A DNA stretch of 64,000 bases, from the NCBI RefSeq assembly GCF_000708715.2, contig NZ_JENB01000013.1:97799-161798 (forward strand), given 5' to 3'. Under the pieces are notes generated by a model, which saw only the letters and a list, made by a program, of their open reading frames with translations, had not been told where the DNA came from and did no database searches. This document shows, one piece after another, positions 28,471 through 41,394 of the stretch; positions within the stretch are counted from its first letter, which is position 1; each line of letters starts with the position of its first letter. Made by a program: the position numbers and the translations under genes. Origin of the DNA: Pseudomonas putida W15Oct28 (lineage in GTDB: Bacteria > Pseudomonadota > Gammaproteobacteria > Pseudomonadales > Pseudomonadaceae).

Positions 28471-28547
28471 GGCCTGACCTCGCGTGGGTGAATGAAGAGG
28501 TGCTGCAGGCTCTGACCGCTGGCAGTTGCCGTTCGCTCAATTTTTTT

Positions 28548-28574
28548 GAACCCCACGCCTGTGCCCGGCTCTGA
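28548..28574 (+). promoter_or_regulatory. AlgU (sigma-22)-type promoter before glgE
   Basis: GAACCC (28548-28553), 16 bases, TCTGA (28570-28574), against the pseudomonad AlgU consensus GAACTT-N16/17-TCTGA. It ends 35 bases before the glgE ATG. This would place the glgE-treS-glgB unit under envelope/osmotic stress control. Confidence 0.65.
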
Positions 28575-28609
28575 ACCCTTACCGCCACCAGCCTGAGGGA
28601 GCAAGGTCG

Positions 28610-30628
28610 ATGTCACGTAACGAGCCCTTTGAAAGCGTGCCCGCGGCGAGTGATCACCCGGACCAGGCCATCAGCCTGTCCCAGGCGCTGCTGGCGCCGC
28701 GCATCGTGATCGAAAGCACCCAACCCGTGCTCGAAGCCGGCACCTTCGCGGCCAAGGCCATCAGTGGCCAGCCGGTGGCCGTCAGCAGCAAGGTCTATTG
28801 CGATGGGCACGACCGCCTGGCGGTGATGCTCAACTGGCGTCAGGCCAACAGCCGCCGCTGGCATTGTGTGCCCATGCACTCGCCGGGCAACGACCTGTGG
28901 CTGGCCGAGTTCACCCCCACCGAGCTGGGCCCGCACCTGTTCAGTATCGAGGCCTGGATCGACCCGTTCGCCACCTACTGCCACGACCTGGAGAAAAAGT
29001 ACCACGCCGGTGTCGAGGTAAAACTTGAGCTGGAAGAAGGCCGGCTGATGCTGGGCAAGGGCATCGATCTGTGCAGCGGCGCCCTGCGCGAGGAGCTTGA
29101 GGCCACGCAGCAACGCCTGGCCACCCTGAACACCGATGACCAGGTGGCGCTGTTCCTCGACCCTGCTACTGCACGCCTGATGGGCGAAGCGGGGCACCGC
29201 AGCTACCTGGCCCGCAGTGGCGAGTTCCCCGTCGATGTCGACCGCCCGGCCGCACAGTTCGCCAGTTGGTACGAGTTGTTCCCGCGCTCGATCACCGACA
29301 GCCCCGAGCGCCACGGCACCTTCAACGATGTGCAAGAACGGCTGCCGATGATCCGTGACATGGGCTTCGACGTGCTGTACTTCCCGCCCATCCACCCCAT
29401 TGGCATGCAGCACCGCAAGGGCCGCAACAATGCCCTGCATGCCGAACCTGGCGACCCCGGCAGCCCTTACGCCATCGGCAGCGCCGAAGGCGGCCACGAG
29501 GCGATTCACCCGCAACTGGGCAGCCGCGAGGATTTCCGCCGGCTGGTCGCCGCCGCTGCCGAGCACGGGCTGGAAATCGCCCTCGATTTCGCCATTCAAT
29601 GTTCGCAGGATCACCCCTGGCTCAAGGAGCATCCGGGCTGGTTCAGCTGGCGCCCGGACGGCACCATCCGCTATGCCGAGAACCCGCCGAAGAAGTACCA
29701 GGACATCGTCAACGTCGACTTCTATGCCCCCGACGCGGTGCCGAGCCTGTGGCTGGCGCTGCGTGATGTGATCATTGGCTGGGTGGAGGAGGGGGTGAAA
29801 ACCTTTCGCGTCGACAACCCGCACACCAAGCCACTGCCGTTCTGGCAATGGATGATCGCCGATGTGCGCGCCCGCTACCCGGATGTGATCTTCCTCGCCG
29901 AGGCATTCACCAAGCCCGCGATGATGGCGCGCCTGGGCAAGGTCGGCTACGCGCAAAGCTATACCTACTTCACCTGGCGCAACACCAAGCAGGAGCTGCG
30001 CGAATTCTACGAGGAGCTCAACCAGCCGCCGTGGAGCCAGTGCTACCGGCCCAACTTCTTCGTCAACACGCCGGATATCAACCCGTTTTTCCTGCACACC
30101 TCTGGCCGCGCGGGCTTTCTCATTCGCGCCGCGCTGGCGACCATGGGCTCGGGCCTGTGGGGCATGTATTCGGGCTTCGAGCTGTGCGAAGGCACGCCGC
30201 TGCCGGGCAAGGAGGAGTACATGGATTCGGAGAAGTACGAAATCCGCCCGCGCGATTTCACCCAGCCCGGCAACATCATCGCCGAGATCGCCCAGCTCAA
30301 CCGCATCCGCCGGCAGAACCGCGCCTTGCAAACCCACCTGGGCGTGGCGTTTTTCAACTGCTGGAACGACAACATCCTGTATTTCGCCAAGCGCACGCCC
30401 GAGCGCGACAACTACATCCTGGTGGCGATCAGCCTCGACCCGCACAACGCCCAGGAGGCGCACTTCGAGCTGCCGCTGTGGGAGCTGGGGCTGGATGACG
30501 ATGCCGAAACCTACGGCGAAGACCTGATGAACGGCCATCGTTGGTCCTGGTACGGCAAGACCCAGTTCATGCGCATCGAACCCTGGCACCAGCCATTCGG
30601 TATCTGGCGTATCGAAAAGGCTAAGTGA
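28610..30628 (+). CDS. glgE: Alpha-1,4-glucan:maltose-1-phosphate maltosyltransferase
   Basis: 672-residue GH13_3 enzyme that lengthens alpha-1,4-glucan using maltose-1-phosphate. The N-terminal DUF3416-type domain (~1-190) is followed by the GH13 barrel: VLYFPPIHPIG near residue 260, TFRVDNPHTKPLPFW with the nucleophile Asp near residue 400, and VIFLAEAFTKPAMM carrying the general acid. Length and motifs match characterised GlgE. Start ATG 28610 has AGGGAGCAAGG upstream. First gene of the rightward unit. Its substrate is supplied by the maltokinase domain of the next gene. Confidence 0.95.
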   Translation: MSRNEPFESVPAASDHPDQAISLSQALLAPRIVIESTQPVLEAGTFAAKAISGQPVAVSSKVYCDGHDRLAVMLNWRQANSRRWHCVPMHSPGNDLWLAEFTPTELGPHLFSIEAWIDPFATYCHDLEKKYHAGVEVKLELEEGRLMLGKGIDLCSGALREELEATQQRLATLNTDDQVALFLDPATARLMGEAGHRSYLARSGEFPVDVDRPAAQFASWYELFPRSITDSPERHGTFNDVQERLPMIRDMGFDVLYFPPIHPIGMQHRKGRNNALHAEPGDPGSPYAIGSAEGGHEAIHPQLGSREDFRRLVAAAAEHGLEIALDFAIQCSQDHPWLKEHPGWFSWRPDGTIRYAENPPKKYQDIVNVDFYAPDAVPSLWLALRDVIIGWVEEGVKTFRVDNPHTKPLPFWQWMIADVRARYPDVIFLAEAFTKPAMMARLGKVGYAQSYTYFTWRNTKQELREFYEELNQPPWSQCYRPNFFVNTPDINPFFLHTSGRAGFLIRAALATMGSGLWGMYSGFELCEGTPLPGKEEYMDSEKYEIRPRDFTQPGNIIAEIAQLNRIRRQNRALQTHLGVAFFNCWNDNILYFAKRTPERDNYILVAISLDPHNAQEAHFELPLWELGLDDDAETYGEDLMNGHRWSWYGKTQFMRIEPWHQPFGIWRIEKAK

Positions 30629-30631
30629 AAC

Positions 30632-30718
30632 CTGTGGGAGCGGGCGCGCCCGCGAACACCGGCGGCGCCGGTGCCAAACACCGCGGTGCCTGATTCGCGG
30701 GCATGCCCGCTCCCACAG
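30632..30718. repeat. REP pair between glgE and treS
   Basis: TGTGGGAGCGGGCGCGCCCG and a complementary arm ending CGCTCCCACAG, just after the glgE stop. It may uncouple expression of glgE from treS. Confidence 0.9.
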
Positions 30719-30773
30719 GGATGGGTCAAGTCAGTTGCTTGCAGAGCAACCTGGAAAATGAAAGGAGTCACCC

Positions 30774-34091
<3,318 letters not shown>

Positions 34092-36302
34092 ATGAATGCA
34101 ACCACGCGTGAAAACGGCGGCCTTCGGCAACGGGACCTGGATGCCCTGGCCCGCGCCGAGCACGCCGATCCCTTTGCAGTGCTAGGCCCCCACGACGATG
34201 GCAAGGGCGGGGTGTTCATCCGCGCCTTCCTGCCCAATGCCCTGAGTGCACGGGTGCTGGCGCGCCATGATGGGCGCGTCCTGGCCGAAATGGTGCAAAG
34301 CGCAGTGCCGGGTTTGTTCACCGCGCACCTCGATGATGCACAAGGTTATCTGCTGCAAATCGGCTGGGCCGGTGGCGAGCAAGTCACCGAAGACCCTTAC
34401 AGCTTTGGCCCGCAACTGGGCGACATGGACCTGCACCTGTTCGCCGAAGGCAACCACCGCGACTTGTCCGGGCGCTTCGGCGCCCAACCGATCCAGGTCG
34501 AGGGCGTCGACGGTGTGTGTTTCTCGGTGTGGGCGCCGAATGCCCGGCGGGTGTCGGTGGTAGGGGATTTCAACAACTGGGACGGCCGCCGCCACCCCAT
34601 GCGCCTGCGCCACAGCGCCGGGGTGTGGGAGCTGTTCGTGCCGCGCCTGGGCGTGGGCGAAACCTACAAGTTCGAGGTGCTGGGCAAAGACGGGATACTG
34701 CCACTGAAAGCAGACCCGCTGGCCCGCGCGACTGAATTGCCGCCGAGCACCGCGTCCAAGGTGGCCGGTGAACTCAGCCACGCGTGGCAAGACCACGACT
34801 GGATGGCACAACGCGCCCAGCGCCATGCCTACAGCGCGCCCCTGTCGATCTACGAGCTGCACCCAGGGTCCTGGCGCTGCGAGCTGGACGAGGCGGGCGA
34901 AGTCGGGCGCTACTACAACTGGCGCGAACTGGCCGAGCGGCTGGTGCCGTATGTGCAGGAACTGGGCTTTACCCATATCGAATTGCTGCCGATCATGGAG
35001 CACCCGTTCGGCGGCTCCTGGGGCTATCAGCCACTGTCGATGTTCGCGCCCACCTCGCGCTACGGCAGTGCCGAGGACTTTGCCGCGTTCATCGATGCCT
35101 GCCACCAAGGCGGCATTGGCGTGCTGCTGGACTGGGTACCGGCGCATTTCCCCACCGACGAGCACGGCCTGGCGCGTTTCGATGGCACCGCCCTGTACGA
35201 ATACGACAACCCCCTGGAGGGCTACCACCAGGACTGGAACACGCTGATCTACAACCTCGGGCGCAACGAAGTGCGCGGCTTCATGATGGCCTCGGCGCTG
35301 CACTGGCTGAAGCACTTCCACATCGACGGCCTGCGGGTCGATGCGGTGGCCTCGATGCTGTACCGCGACTATTCGCGCAAGGCCGGTGAATGGGTGCCCA
35401 ACCGCCACGGCGGGCGCGAGAACCTGGAGGCCATCGACTTCATCCGCCACCTCAACGGCGTGGCTGCCCACGAGGCCCCCGGTGCATTGATCATCGCCGA
35501 GGAGTCCACCGCCTGGCCCGGCGTCAGCCAGCCGACCCAGCAGGGCGGCCTGGGCTTTGCCTACAAGTGGAACATGGGCTGGATGCACGACACCCTGCAT
35601 TACATCCAGAACGACCCGGTGCACCGCAACCACCACCACAACGAGATGAGCTTCGGGCTGATCTACGCCTACTCCGAGCACTTCATCCTGCCCATCTCCC
35701 ACGACGAAGTGGTGCACGGCAAGCACTCGCTGATCGACAAGATGCCCGGCGACCGCTGGCAGAAGTTCGCCAACCTGCGCGCCTACCTCACTTTCATGTG
35801 GGCGCATCCGGGCAAGAAGTTGCTGTTCATGGGCTGCGAGTTTGGCCAGTGGCGTGAGTGGAACCACGACAGCGAGCTGGACTGGTACCTGTTGCAGTAC
35901 CCCGAGCACCAAGGCGTGCAGCGCCTGGTGGGCGACCTCAACCGCCTGTACCGCGAAGTGCCGGCGCTGCACGAGCAGGACTGCCAGCCGCAGGGCTTCC
36001 AGTGGCTGATCGGTGACGACGCGCAAAACAGCGTGTACGCCTGGCTGCGCTGGAGCAGCAGCGGTGAACCGGTGCTGGTGGTGGCCAACTTTACCCCGGT
36101 GCCGCGCGAGGGCTACCGCATAGGCGTGCCGTTTGGCGAGCGTTGGCAGGAGCTGCTGAACAGCGATGCGGGGCTGTATGCAGGGTCTAACGTGGGCAAC
36201 CTGGGGGCAGTGGAAAGTGAGGCAGTGGCCAGCCATGGGCAGCCATTGTCGCTGGCCCTGAACCTGCCGCCGCTTGGGGTTCTGATACTGAAACCGGCCT
36301 GA
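34092..36302 (+). CDS. glgB: 1,4-alpha-glucan branching enzyme
   Basis: 736-residue GH13_9 enzyme introducing alpha-1,6 branches. An N1 module (~1-110) with [10 protein letters not shown] is followed by a CBM48 (~120-215) with [20 protein letters not shown]. The barrel has [39 protein letters not shown] (nucleophile), [13 protein letters not shown] (acid) and [14 protein letters not shown]. Full length. Third gene of the GlgE-route unit. Confidence 0.97.
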   Translation: MNATTRENGGLRQRDLDALARAEHADPFAVLGPHDDGKGGVFIRAFLPNALSARVLARHDGRVLAEMVQSAVPGLFTAHLDDAQGYLLQIGWAGGEQVTEDPYSFGPQLGDMDLHLFAEGNHRDLSGRFGAQPIQVEGVDGVCFSVWAPNARRVSVVGDFNNWDGRRHPMRLRHSAGVWELFVPRLGVGETYKFEVLGKDGILPLKADPLARATELPPSTASKVAGELSHAWQDHDWMAQRAQRHAYSAPLSIYELHPGSWRCELDEAGEVGRYYNWRELAERLVPYVQELGFTHIELLPIMEHPFGGSWGYQPLSMFAPTSRYGSAEDFAAFIDACHQGGIGVLLDWVPAHFPTDEHGLARFDGTALYEYDNPLEGYHQDWNTLIYNLGRNEVRGFMMASALHWLKHFHIDGLRVDAVASMLYRDYSRKAGEWVPNRHGGRENLEAIDFIRHLNGVAAHEAPGALIIAEESTAWPGVSQPTQQGGLGFAYKWNMGWMHDTLHYIQNDPVHRNHHHNEMSFGLIYAYSEHFILPISHDEVVHGKHSLIDKMPGDRWQKFANLRAYLTFMWAHPGKKLLFMGCEFGQWREWNHDSELDWYLLQYPEHQGVQRLVGDLNRLYREVPALHEQDCQPQGFQWLIGDDAQNSVYAWLRWSSSGEPVLVVANFTPVPREGYRIGVPFGERWQELLNSDAGLYAGSNVGNLGAVESEAVASHGQPLSLALNLPPLGVLILKPA

Positions 36303-36315
36303 TGTGCTGCCGGTA

Positions 36316-36413
36316 CCGGCCCTTTCGCGGGTAAACCCGCTCCCACAGGTGTTGCACAAGTTTCAGACTCTGTGCGGTCCCTGTGGGAGCGGGCGTGCCC
36401 GCGAAAGGGCCGG
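36316..36413. repeat. REP pair at the convergence of the two glucan arms
   Basis: CCGGCCCTTTCGCGGGTAAA at the left and GCGTGCCCGCGAAAGGGCCG at the right, in the gap between glgB and the barrel-protein gene. Confidence 0.9.
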
Positions 36414-36419
36414 GCCTGC

Positions 36420-37496
36420 CTACCACCGCATCCGCACCCCAAGGCTGCCAATCAGCCCATTGAGGTCATTGTCATCCACATCACTGCTGTAATCGGCACT
36501 CACAAACAGCGCCACCGAAGGCGTCACCCGTGCCACCAGCCCCAGGCCCAGTTCCACCGTGGTCGAGTAGCGCGAGCTGGAAATCTTGTCGACCTGGTCC
36601 AGCTTCACCTCGTCGGGATTGCTGAAGTCGTACCACACGTTGGTCCGCACATAGGGTTCGATGGGCATGCCGCGCACTTCGTAGCGCCCGGACAATTTCG
36701 CACCGACCCGGCCGCTCCAGCTCGGCTGGCTGTCGAAGGCCTGCAAGGTTTCTTCCTGCACCTGGTTGCCGGGGAAGAACTGCTGGTTGATCAACTGTGC
36801 CTGGGGTTCGATCACCCAGTTGCCACCCAGGCGGATCGGGTAGCCGCCTTCCACCGAGAAGGTCATTGCATGGCCGCTTTCGTCAAGGCGCTGGCCGTTT
36901 TCACCCCGACCCATCACATCGATGCGTGAGCCCATGGCCACGGCATCCAGGTGCCAGCCCTGTTCATGGGTCATGCTCCAGTACACGCCCAGGCTTTCCC
37001 CGCTCAGGTTCACCGCGTTGCGCTGCTTGTCGCCCAGCAGCGGGCGCATGCCGTTGAAGCTGCTCTGCAGGTTGTTATGCCCCACGAAAATCCCTGCGCG
37101 GTGCACATTGCCCGCTGCAGTTTCACGCACGAACAGGTCCGGGCCGATGGTCAGTTGCTGGCTGGGGGCCTCCAGCTGGTCTGGGGGTTGCGTGCCACTG
37201 CGCGAGGTGGTCGGGAAAAACTGTGCCCACTGGCTGGCGATCAGGTCCGGTGCCGCCTGCCCGTGGCGGGTGCTCATGGTTTGCGAAAACGCATTCAGGG
37301 TGCCGATGCTCAAGCCACTGGCGCTGACCGGGTCCAGCGACATCTGCGGCATTGCAGGCTGTTGCAAAAAACCGGGCGAGGTGGGGTCACCCTGCAGTTC
37401 GTACGCGAAAGTTTCCACCGGGGTTGCCAGAAGCAGCGACGTGGAAACCGCGTAGAAAATGCTGTCGAAGCGCAAGGGGTTCGAGGTGCTTTTCAT
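36420..37496 (-). CDS. Autotransporter-type outer-membrane beta-barrel protein without passenger
   Basis: 358-residue protein with a Sec signal (YAVSTSLLLATPVETFA, cut before YELQG). A C-terminal ~270-residue autotransporter beta-domain has the typical GVYWSMTHEQGWHLDAV, FSVEGGYPIRLGGNWVIEPQ (conserved barrel segment) and terminal LGVRMRW. Only ~80 residues precede the barrel, so no real passenger domain exists. The start at 37496 has AGGAGATCC upstream. Probably a solitary barrel with an unknown envelope role. It is downstream of the glgA-glgX strand block but separated by 319 bases. Confidence 0.75.
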   Translation of the reverse strand: MKSTSNPLRFDSIFYAVSTSLLLATPVETFAYELQGDPTSPGFLQQPAMPQMSLDPVSASGLSIGTLNAFSQTMSTRHGQAAPDLIASQWAQFFPTTSRSGTQPPDQLEAPSQQLTIGPDLFVRETAAGNVHRAGIFVGHNNLQSSFNGMRPLLGDKQRNAVNLSGESLGVYWSMTHEQGWHLDAVAMGSRIDVMGRGENGQRLDESGHAMTFSVEGGYPIRLGGNWVIEPQAQLINQQFFPGNQVQEETLQAFDSQPSWSGRVGAKLSGRYEVRGMPIEPYVRTNVWYDFSNPDEVKLDQVDKISSSRYSTTVELGLGLVARVTPSVALFVSADYSSDVDDNDLNGLIGSLGVRMRW

Positions 37497-37815
37497 GGCG
37501 GATCTCCTATTGTTTTTGTGAGGTACAGCCCGAGGACCTGGCCTGTTGTCACGAGCTGTACGGCAAAAACAGTGGGCGACCCAAACCAGCACGCCAGGTT
37601 TCGCCAGCGCGCACAAAAGTGCGAGCTAGACGCCCGGCGCGAGATCTTTACTGCTTGATAATGTTCAGCTAAGGAGAGGACGCCGCTTGCGTCAAGAAAG
37701 CGTGAAAGAACTGTTCAGGTTGTGTAGTTTCCCTCAAGGGCTTGATTTCTCGAGAGAATCAGTCGGGTATAGCGGGGTTCGCTATTTCCCGCTTCGTGGC
37801 TATGAAGAATGATTG
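37497..37815. other. Gap between the barrel and EEP genes
   Basis: No gene seen. A TTGACG (minus strand, near 37700) could be a -35 for the barrel gene. ATAGCG-GGGTT-CGCTAT (37769-37785) forms a small hairpin after the EEP gene, without a U-run. Confidence 0.4.
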
Positions 37816-38610
37816 CTAGAGCCTGACCTCCACTGCCAACGGCAAGTGATCTGAAAGGTGCGACCAAGGTTTGTGCCCCAGAATCCGCGGCCCATGGCTT
37901 TCGGCGTTACGCAGGTAGATGCGGTCCAGGGGCAACAGCGGCAGGCGGGCAGGGTAGGTGCGGGCCAAGTGGCCGTGGTGGCGCTCGAACGCTTCGTGCA
38001 AGTCCGGCTGCAGGCCGAGGGTGCGGTTGCCGCGGGTTTTCCAGTCGTTGAAATCGCCGGCAATGATCACCGGGGCGTCAGCGGGCAACGATTCAAGCAG
38101 TTTGCTTAGCAATTGCAGTTGCTTCTGCCGGTGGCTTTCCAGCAATGACAGGTGCACACAAATGGCATGCACCTGGTGCTGGCCGGGTACGTCGAGGATG
38201 CAGTGCAACAGGCCGCGGCGTTCGGGGCCGGTGATCGACACGTCGAGGTTGCGGTGTTCGATGATCGGGTACTTGGACAGCAGGGCATTGCCGTGGTGGC
38301 CATCGGGGTACACCGCGTTGCGGCCGTAGGCAAAGTCGCTCCACATACTGTCGGCGAGGAATTCGTACTGCGAGGTCTGCGGCCAGCCGGGGTAGCGCGC
38401 GGCGTGGCGGTCGTGGCTGCCGAGCACTTCCTGGAGGAAGACGATGTCGGCCTGGGTGCTGCGCACCGCCTCGCGCAGTTCCGGCAGGATGAAGCGCCGG
38501 TTGAAGGCGGTGAAGCCCTTGTGGGTGTTCACCGTCAGTACCCGCAGCCGCTTCACGGCCTGGGCCTGGTTGACGCTGGCGAAACCTTTACTGCCGGCTT
38601 CGGGGTTCAC
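37816..38610 (-). CDS. Endonuclease/exonuclease/phosphatase (EEP) family protein
   Basis: 264-residue DNase I-fold metal-dependent phosphoesterase. Motifs in order: VLTVNTHKG (Asn of metal site), DIVFLQEVLGSHDRHA (catalytic Glu), VIIAGDFNDW (Asp/Asn), and the C-terminal SDHLPLAVEV (Asp-His). No signal peptide is seen, so a cytosolic nuclease or lipid/sugar phosphatase is possible. Start is GTG 38610 with a perfect AGGAGG. It follows glgX in the same direction, but a role in glucan metabolism is not evident. Confidence 0.8.
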   Translation of the reverse strand: MNPEAGSKGFASVNQAQAVKRLRVLTVNTHKGFTAFNRRFILPELREAVRSTQADIVFLQEVLGSHDRHAARYPGWPQTSQYEFLADSMWSDFAYGRNAVYPDGHHGNALLSKYPIIEHRNLDVSITGPERRGLLHCILDVPGQHQVHAICVHLSLLESHRQKQLQLLSKLLESLPADAPVIIAGDFNDWKTRGNRTLGLQPDLHEAFERHHGHLARTYPARLPLLPLDRIYLRNAESHGPRILGHKPWSHLSDHLPLAVEVRL

Positions 38611-38653
38611 AATTCCTCCTCAAGTTAACTCTGTCTCATTCTCGCCGCCAAAC

Positions 38654-38741
38654 CTTGTGGGAGCGGGCTTGCCCGCGAAGCAGGCAACTCGGTGGATGGC
38701 ACCGGCTTTGCCGGTGTTCGCGGGCACGCCCGCTCCCACAG
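38654..38741. repeat. REP pair between glgX and EEP genes
   Basis: CTTGTGGGAGCGGGCTTGCC and its near-complement ending GCCCGCTCCCACAG, with GGCACCGGC/GCCGGTG inner symmetry. Confidence 0.88.
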
Positions 38742-38788
38742 GTATGGCGTGGCGATTAAAATGTAGGACCTGCCTGGGCTATCACGGT

Positions 38789-40942
38789 TCACTCATCGTC
38801 GCGCTGCAGCACCATCAGCAGCATCGACCGCCCCTTGACCTCGAACGTGCTGTCGAACTGCAGATGCTGCCCCTTGCGCAACTCCGGCCGGTCGGTATCG
38901 ACCAGGCAGCTCCAGTAATCGCCGTCGGGCACCGTCGGCAACTTGAAGGGCACCACGTCATGGTGAGCATTGACGATCAGCAGCACCGTGGCCTCGGACC
39001 CAGGCCGGGCGATGCCGCTGACCTGCGCACGGCCATCGATCAGCATGCCCAGGCAGCGCCCGTGCGGGTCTTCCCACTGTTCCACGCTCATCTCGTTGCC
39101 ATCCGGCGCCAGCCAGGTCACGTCCTTGACCCCGATTGCCTCATTGTAGTCACCCACCAAAAAGCGCGAGCGGCGCAGCACCGGGTAGGCCAGGCGCAGG
39201 CGGGTCAGGCGTTTGACGAAGGCCAGCAGCTCTTTGCCGTCCTGGTCCAGGTCCCAGTTCACCCAGCCGATTTCGCTGTCCTGGCAGTAGGCGTTGTTGT
39301 TGCCATGCTGGGTGCGGCTGAACTCGTCGCCGGCGACGATCATCGGCGTGCCTTGGGCCAGCAGCAGGGTGGCGAAGTAGTTGCGCATCTGGCGCATGCG
39401 CAGCGCATTGATGTCCGGGTCGTCGGTCGGTCCCTCGGCCCCGCAGTTCCACGACAGGTTGTTGTCGGTACCGTCCTGGTTGTTCTCGTCGTTGTCTTCG
39501 TTGTGCTTGTGGTTGTACGACACCAGGTCGCGCAGGGTGAAACCATCGTGGGCGGTGATGAAGTTGACCGAGGAGTACGGCCGGCGCCCGCGGTTGTTGA
39601 ACATGTCGCCCGATGCGGTCAGGCGTGCGGCAAAGTCGGCCAGCTGGCCTTCGTCGCCTTTCCAGAAGGCGCGTGCGGTGTCGCGGAAGCGGTCGTTCCA
39701 TTCAGCCCAGCCCGGGGCGAAGTTGCCCACCTGATAGCCACCGGGGCCGCAGTCCCACGGCTCGGCAATCAGCTTCACCTGGCTCAGCATCGGGTCCTGG
39801 CGGCAGGCGACGAGGAAGCCGTGGCGCTCGCTGTAGCCGTCGTGGTAACGGCCGAGGATGGTCGCCAGGTCGAAGCGAAAGCCATCCACGTGCATTTCAC
39901 CGGCCCAGTAGCGCAGCGAGTCGGTGACCAGCTGCAACACGCAGGGGTGGCTCAGGTCCAGGGTGTTGCCGGTGCCGGAATCGTTGATGTAGTAGCGTTT
40001 GTCGTCCGGCATCAGCCGGTAGTACGAGGCGTTGTCGATGCCGCGCATCGACAGGGTCGGGCCACGTTCGTTGCCTTCGGCGGTGTGGTTGTAGACCACG
40101 TCGAGGATCACCTCCAGCCCGGCGTCGTGCAGGTGCGCGACCATCTCCTTGAACTCGGCGATTTTACCGCTGGCCAGGTAGCGCGGGTGGGGCGCGAAGA
40201 AGGCGATGCTGTTGTAGCCCCAGTAGTTGTTCAGGCCCTTGTCCAACAGGTGCTGGTCGTTGACGAAGGCGTGGATGGGCAGCAGTTCGATGCTGGAAAC
40301 ACCCAGGTCCTTGATGTGCTTGAGCAGCTCGTCATTGGCAAGGCCGGCAAAGGTGCCGCGCAGCTCTTCCGGTACTGCAGGGTGGCGCATGCTGATGCCG
40401 CGGGTGTGCGCCTCATAGATGATCGTGCGCTCCCAGGGGATCAGCACGCGCTGGTCGCGGCCCCAGGTGAAGGCTGGGTCGATCACCTTGCATTTGGGCA
40501 CGAAAGGCGCGCTGTCGCGTTCGTCGAACGACAAGTCGCCGTCGGGGTGGCCGATGGTGTAGCCGAACAGGGCCTCGGACCATTTCAGGCTGCCGACCAA
40601 TTGCTTGGCGTAAGGGTCGATCAGCAGCTTGTTGGGGTTGAAGCGGTGGCCGTTTTCCGGCTCGTAGGGGCCGTACACGCGGTAGCCGTAGACCAGCCCG
40701 GGGTGCGCGTCGGGCAGGTAGCCGTGGTAGATCTCGTCGGTGTATTCGGGCAGCTCGATGCGCTCGATTTCCTGCTCGCCGGTGGAGTCGAACAGGCACA
40801 GCTCGACCTTGGTGGCATTGGCCGAGAACAGGGCGAAGTTGACCCCAAGGCCATCCCAGGTGGCGCCGAGGGGGAAGGGCATGCCTTCACGGATGCGCGA
40901 TGGTGCGACTGAGCGGGTTTTCTTAGGGGTGCGGGGGCTCAT
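38789..40942 (-). CDS. glgX: Glycogen debranching enzyme
   Basis: 717-residue GH13_11 isoamylase-type enzyme cleaving alpha-1,6 branches of glucan. An N-terminal CBM48 (~20-130) with GVNFALFSANATKVELCLFD precedes the barrel: VSSIELLPIHAFV, MHVDGFRFDLATILGR (nucleophile Asp), VKLIAEPWDCGPGGYQVGNF (acid Glu) and SVNFITAHDGFTLRDLVSYN. The start at 40942 begins MSPRTPKKTRS, a short basic leader. Linear chains released here would feed TreY and MalQ, encoded upstream on the same strand. Confidence 0.96.
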   Translation of the reverse strand: MSPRTPKKTRSVAPSRIREGMPFPLGATWDGLGVNFALFSANATKVELCLFDSTGEQEIERIELPEYTDEIYHGYLPDAHPGLVYGYRVYGPYEPENGHRFNPNKLLIDPYAKQLVGSLKWSEALFGYTIGHPDGDLSFDERDSAPFVPKCKVIDPAFTWGRDQRVLIPWERTIIYEAHTRGISMRHPAVPEELRGTFAGLANDELLKHIKDLGVSSIELLPIHAFVNDQHLLDKGLNNYWGYNSIAFFAPHPRYLASGKIAEFKEMVAHLHDAGLEVILDVVYNHTAEGNERGPTLSMRGIDNASYYRLMPDDKRYYINDSGTGNTLDLSHPCVLQLVTDSLRYWAGEMHVDGFRFDLATILGRYHDGYSERHGFLVACRQDPMLSQVKLIAEPWDCGPGGYQVGNFAPGWAEWNDRFRDTARAFWKGDEGQLADFAARLTASGDMFNNRGRRPYSSVNFITAHDGFTLRDLVSYNHKHNEDNDENNQDGTDNNLSWNCGAEGPTDDPDINALRMRQMRNYFATLLLAQGTPMIVAGDEFSRTQHGNNNAYCQDSEIGWVNWDLDQDGKELLAFVKRLTRLRLAYPVLRRSRFLVGDYNEAIGVKDVTWLAPDGNEMSVEQWEDPHGRCLGMLIDGRAQVSGIARPGSEATVLLIVNAHHDVVPFKLPTVPDGDYWSCLVDTDRPELRKGQHLQFDSTFEVKGRSMLLMVLQRDDE

Positions 40943-40990
40943 GGCGATCCTCGTAGGGCCTTGGTGGAAAGGGAATTGTGATGTCCTGCA

Positions 40991-41088
40991 CCGGCCTCTT
41001 CGCGGGCTTGCCCGCTCCCACAGAGTCCCCGCTGGGCTGGAGGGAGGTGTTGTACCTGTGGGAGCGGGCAAACCCGCGAAGAGGCCGG
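40991..41088. repeat. REP pair upstream of glgX
   Basis: CCGGCCTCTTCGCGGGCTTG at the left and AACCCGCGAAGAGGCCGG at the right with inner TGTGGGAGCGGGC, inside the otherwise tight leftward gene series. Confidence 0.92.
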
Positions 41089-41095
41089 GACAGGC

Positions 41096-41377
41096 TTAAC
41101 CGGCAGAGGGCTTTTTCACCGCCCGGGGCTTTTTCGCTGCGGCGGGTTTAACCCCGGGCAGGGCAGCTACTTTGGGCTCGGCAGGTGCCTTGGATTCAGC
41201 GGCGGCCTTGGGCTTGGCTGCGGCTTTCTTGCGCGGCGCCGCCTTAGGTGCCAGGGCCTCAGCCTCGGCCAGCTTGCGGGCCATGTCCCAGTGGCGCTCT
41301 TCCTCGCCAGCGGGTTTACCTTCGGACTCCCAGATCTGATAGGCAAATTCGCGAATACGCTTTTCATCGACACTCAT
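41096..41377 (-). CDS. DUF2934 protein with Lys/Ala/Pro tail
   Basis: 93 residues. The N-terminal ~35 residues match DUF2934 (RIREFAYQIWESEGKPAGEE then RHWDMARKLAEAEAL). The rest is a low-complexity Lys/Ala/Pro tail (PRKKAAAKPKAAAESKAPAE) like histone-H1-type tails, suggesting nucleic-acid or polyanion binding. Two adjacent ATG codons exist; the second (41377) has better spacing from GGAG. It begins 18 bases after the treY stop, hence is in the same operon. Function unknown. Confidence 0.75.
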   Translation of the reverse strand: MSVDEKRIREFAYQIWESEGKPAGEEERHWDMARKLAEAEALAPKAAPRKKAAAKPKAAAESKAPAEPKVAALPGVKPAAAKKPRAVKKPSAG

Positions 41378-41394
41378 CATGACGCTCCTGATGC

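Noticed and set aside
38444..40912. 822-codon plus-strand frame
   Set aside because: Antisense shadow of glgX and the EEP gene, with repetitive Val/Ala/His composition and no domain.
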